This document shows positions 14,249 to 16,097 of a DNA stretch of 16,097 bases, piece after piece. A program made the position numbers and the translations under genes. The stretch covers positions 1 to 16,097 of the forward strand of contig CALMOI010000080.1 in NCBI GenBank assembly GCA_937871735.1. Direction: 5' to 3'. The notes beneath the pieces were generated by a model that searched no databases, was not told the origin of the DNA, and saw only the letters and a program-made list of their open reading frames with translations. The first letter of the stretch is position 1; every line of letters starts with the position of its first letter. The DNA is from an uncultured Comamonadaceae bacterium. GTDB taxonomy: Bacteria; Pseudomonadota; Gammaproteobacteria; Burkholderiales; Burkholderiaceae_C.

Positions 14249-14299
14249 GCGTGATGTGTAGGGTGTGAGGCGCTGCGGCGGCAAGGCACCGAGGCGGTC

Positions 14300-15004
14300 T
14301 CAAACCGGGGAGGAAAACAGGTCGAGTATGCGCCAGCCGCGTTCTTGCGCCAACGCACGCAGCCGGGCGTTGGGATTGGTGGCCACGGGGTGTTGGGCGC
14401 GTTCCAGCAGCGGCAGGTCGTTGTCAGAGTCGGAGTAGAAGGTGATTTCCACGTCCTGCCAGTCCAACTGGTGAGCCGCCAACCACTGGGCCACGCGGGT
14501 GACTTTGCCTTCGCGAAACGAGGGCGTGCCCGCAATATCGCCAGTGATCCAGCCGCTGGCATCGCGGGCCAGTTCGACCGCAATCAGTTCGCTGACCCCG
14601 AAAGCATCGGCAATCGGGCGGGTGACGAATTCATTGGTGGCGGTGACGATCAGCACTGCATCACCTGCGTCTTGGTGCTGGCGCACCAAGGCCTGCGCTT
14701 GCGGCTGAATCTGGGGCACGATCACTTCGCGCATGAAGCGGGCGTGGGCAGCGGCGGCTTGCTCGGGGCCGTGCAGGCGCGCAGCCTCGGTGGCGAAGCG
14801 CACGTAGTCGTGAATGTCAAGCGTGCCCGCTTGGTAATGGGCATAGAACTCGTCATTGCGCTGACGAAAGGTGTCCGGGTCAGTCCAGCCGATGTCGGTG
14901 GTGAACACGCCCCAGGAATAGTCCGAGTCCAGCGGCAACAGGGTGTGGTCAAGGTCAAACAGCGCCAAGCGGCGCGGCGGTACGAAAGCAGTGGCAACGG
15001 TCAC
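14300..15004 (-). CDS. HAD-IB family phosphatase (SerB-like)
   Basis: This 234-residue haloacid-dehalogenase-type phosphatase resembles the phosphoserine-phosphatase-related HAD-IB group. Motif I is LFDLDHTLLPLDSD with nucleophile D17 and acid D19. Motif II is LIVTATNEF with T121. K167 in FREGKVTR is motif III, and FYSDSDNDLPLL with D192 and D196 is motif IV. A helical cap lies between 25 and 105. The substrate is unknown; related proteins act on small phosphomonoesters. The start is a GTG at 15004 that overlaps the hda stop as GTGA; no in-frame ATG occurs until far inside the fold, so the GTG is well supported. pcnB follows 51 bases after its stop. Confidence 0.93.
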   Translation of the reverse strand: MTVATAFVPPRRLALFDLDHTLLPLDSDYSWGVFTTDIGWTDPDTFRQRNDEFYAHYQAGTLDIHDYVRFATEAARLHGPEQAAAAHARFMREVIVPQIQPQAQALVRQHQDAGDAVLIVTATNEFVTRPIADAFGVSELIAVELARDASGWITGDIAGTPSFREGKVTRVAQWLAAHQLDWQDVEITFYSDSDNDLPLLERAQHPVATNPNARLRALAQERGWRILDLFSSPV

Positions 15005-15690
15005 TCGTTCTCCAGCATGGATTTGATGAGCGGAATGGTGATGGCGCGCTGGGTTTGCAGCGCGTAAGTGTCAAGGTGGTCAAGCAGCACGGTGAGGCTG
15101 CCCAAGTCGCGCGAAAAATGGCTCATCATGAAGTCCATCACCTCGGTGCGCAGCACCAAACCACGCTCTTGGGCTTGGTGGCGCAGCACGGCGCGGCGCT
15201 CAGGCTCGCGCAGCAATTGCAGAGCAAAGACGTGGCCCCAGCCCAAGCGGGTGCGCAGGTCTTCGCGCAAGAACACCATGTCTGCCGGGGGCAATTCGCC
15301 CGCCGTCAGCACCCAGCGCAATTTGCCCTCGTGGGGTGTCATGGCGTTGACGAACCAGTTGAAGGCGGCGTGCTGCTGCTCGCGGTTGTAGAGGTGGACA
15401 TCGTCCATCAGCACGGCGGCCCAGTTGTCATCGAACTCGGCGGGCTCGGCGGTGTTGGCATCAAGCCAGCCTACTTGCAAGCCACGGCCTTGCAGCGCAT
15501 CGCGCACGGCGCACAGCAAATGGGTTTTGCCGCAACCGCTCTCGCCCCACAAGTAGGTGGGCACGGGCGATGGCGTGGGAATGAAGGTGGATTGTTCAAG
15601 GTGTTTCAGCGCGGCTTCGTTCGATCCGGCAAAAAAGCTGGACAAACTGGGCCGGGCTGCCAAGCCTAGATCAAGGGCGAGTTGTTTCAT
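15001..15690 (-). CDS. hda: DnaA regulatory inactivator Hda
   Basis: Hda, bound to the DNA-loaded sliding clamp, stimulates DnaA-ATP hydrolysis and so prevents over-initiation. The 229-residue product begins with a clamp-binding motif, MKQLALDLGL. A DnaA-like AAA+ domain follows, with Walker A GESGCGKT at 49-56, Walker B VLMDDVHLY at 93-101, and R148 in DLRTRLGWG as probable arginine finger. It has no DnaA domain IV. Its start overlaps the end of the upstream permease gene by 20 bases, and its stop overlaps the HAD gene start, so the three are probably translated from one transcript. No strong ribosome binding site precedes the ATG. DnaA itself and Orc-like proteins are excluded by size and the N-terminal motif. 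Confidence 0.96.
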   Translation of the reverse strand: MKQLALDLGLAARPSLSSFFAGSNEAALKHLEQSTFIPTPSPVPTYLWGESGCGKTHLLCAVRDALQGRGLQVGWLDANTAEPAEFDDNWAAVLMDDVHLYNREQQHAAFNWFVNAMTPHEGKLRWVLTAGELPPADMVFLREDLRTRLGWGHVFALQLLREPERRAVLRHQAQERGLVLRTEVMDFMMSHFSRDLGSLTVLLDHLDTYALQTQRAITIPLIKSMLENE

Positions 15691-16097
15691 GCGCGATCAC
15701 AGCTTTCGAAAGAGAACCCCGGTGCAGCGGACTGCCCAAATATTGCAAACGCAAGCGGCGTACCGCCACCAGCAACACGGCGCTGGCCGGCAAGGCCATC
15801 AGCACGCCTGCAAAACCAAACAACTGACCAAAGGCCAGCAACGCAAAAATCACCATCAGCGGATGCAAGCCTATGCGCTCACCCACAAAACGCGGGGTGA
15901 GGAAGAAGCTTTCCACCATCTGCCCCACGCCGTACACCACCGACACCATGATCAGCGCATGAAAGCCCCCCATTTGGAGCAGCCCCGACACCGAGGCCAA
16001 CACCAGCCCCAAGCCGTAGCCGAGATAAGGCACAAACACGGCCAAGCCGGTGAACACGCCTATCGGCACCGCCAAGTCCAGCCCAAAAAAACTCAAA
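15671..16097 (-). CDS. AI-2E/PerM-family transporter, C-terminal part (truncated by window edge)
   Basis: Only the last 141 or so residues are visible; the N-terminus lies beyond the right edge. The fragment has the family's conserved block: VPYLGYGLGLVLASVSGLLQ, then VYGVGQMVESFFLTPRFVGE with the QxxE-x-x-xLTPxxVG signature, IGLHPLMVIFALLAFGQLFG, and FAGVLMALPASAVLLVAVR. Family members are multi-pass membrane permeases variously linked to AI-2 export, ion/proton antiport or unknown roles; the substrate here is not known. The last 20 bases overlap hda in another frame. Confidence 0.9.
   Translation of the reverse strand, partial: LSFFGLDLAVPIGVFTGLAVFVPYLGYGLGLVLASVSGLLQMGGFHALIMVSVVYGVGQMVESFFLTPRFVGERIGLHPLMVIFALLAFGQLFGFAGVLMALPASAVLLVAVRRLRLQYLGSPLHRGSLSKAVIAHETTRP

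Overview
The window reads as a chromosomal housekeeping region of a GC-rich betaproteobacterium. The order Burkholderiales, most likely family Comamonadaceae, fits best. This rests on two blocks I recall from that group: rpsP-rimM-trmD-rplS followed by a CoA-type Nudix and a CobD/CbiB-like protein, and an AI-2E/PerM-type permease followed by hda, a HAD phosphatase, pcnB and folK. The placement is inference; no rRNA is present to confirm it. I see no tRNA, rRNA, CRISPR array, insertion sequence, phage gene or defence system. Gene density is high, and no stretch over 300 bases lacks a gene.

Left part (1-5012). A truncated DEAD-box RNA helicase runs off the left edge on the minus strand. It has a 276-base structured upstream region with a candidate extended -10 promoter just behind orn. 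orn (oligoribonuclease, minus) is divergent from a Ste24-type M48 protease, which overlaps rsgA (30S-assembly GTPase) by 4 bases on the plus strand. rsgA converges on hisC.

Middle (5114-10246). On the minus strand, read right to left, come rpsP, rimM, trmD, rplS, a Nudix CoA-pyrophosphatase-like gene and a CobD/CbiB-like membrane protein; hisC follows after a 101-base gap. The ribosomal cluster has visible transcription punctuation: a promoter before rpsP, a terminator-like hairpin inside early rimM, a second promoter overlapping the trmD stop, and a strong intrinsic terminator after rplS. This layout could give high S16 and L19 output and low RimM and TrmD output. A GNAT acetyltransferase and a TM2-like membrane protein face away on the plus strand.

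Right part (10285-16097), all minus strand. A DUF47/PhoU-like gene precedes a PiT-family phosphate permease, with a Pho-box-like element upstream. Beyond it lie folK, pcnB, a HAD-IB phosphatase, hda and the C-terminal part of an AI-2E/PerM-family permease; several of these genes overlap or nearly touch.

No novel multi-gene system is evident. The points most worth a second look are regulatory: the rpsP-rplS punctuation and its two near-identical promoter/start sequences, the Pho-box-like element, and the helicase leader.
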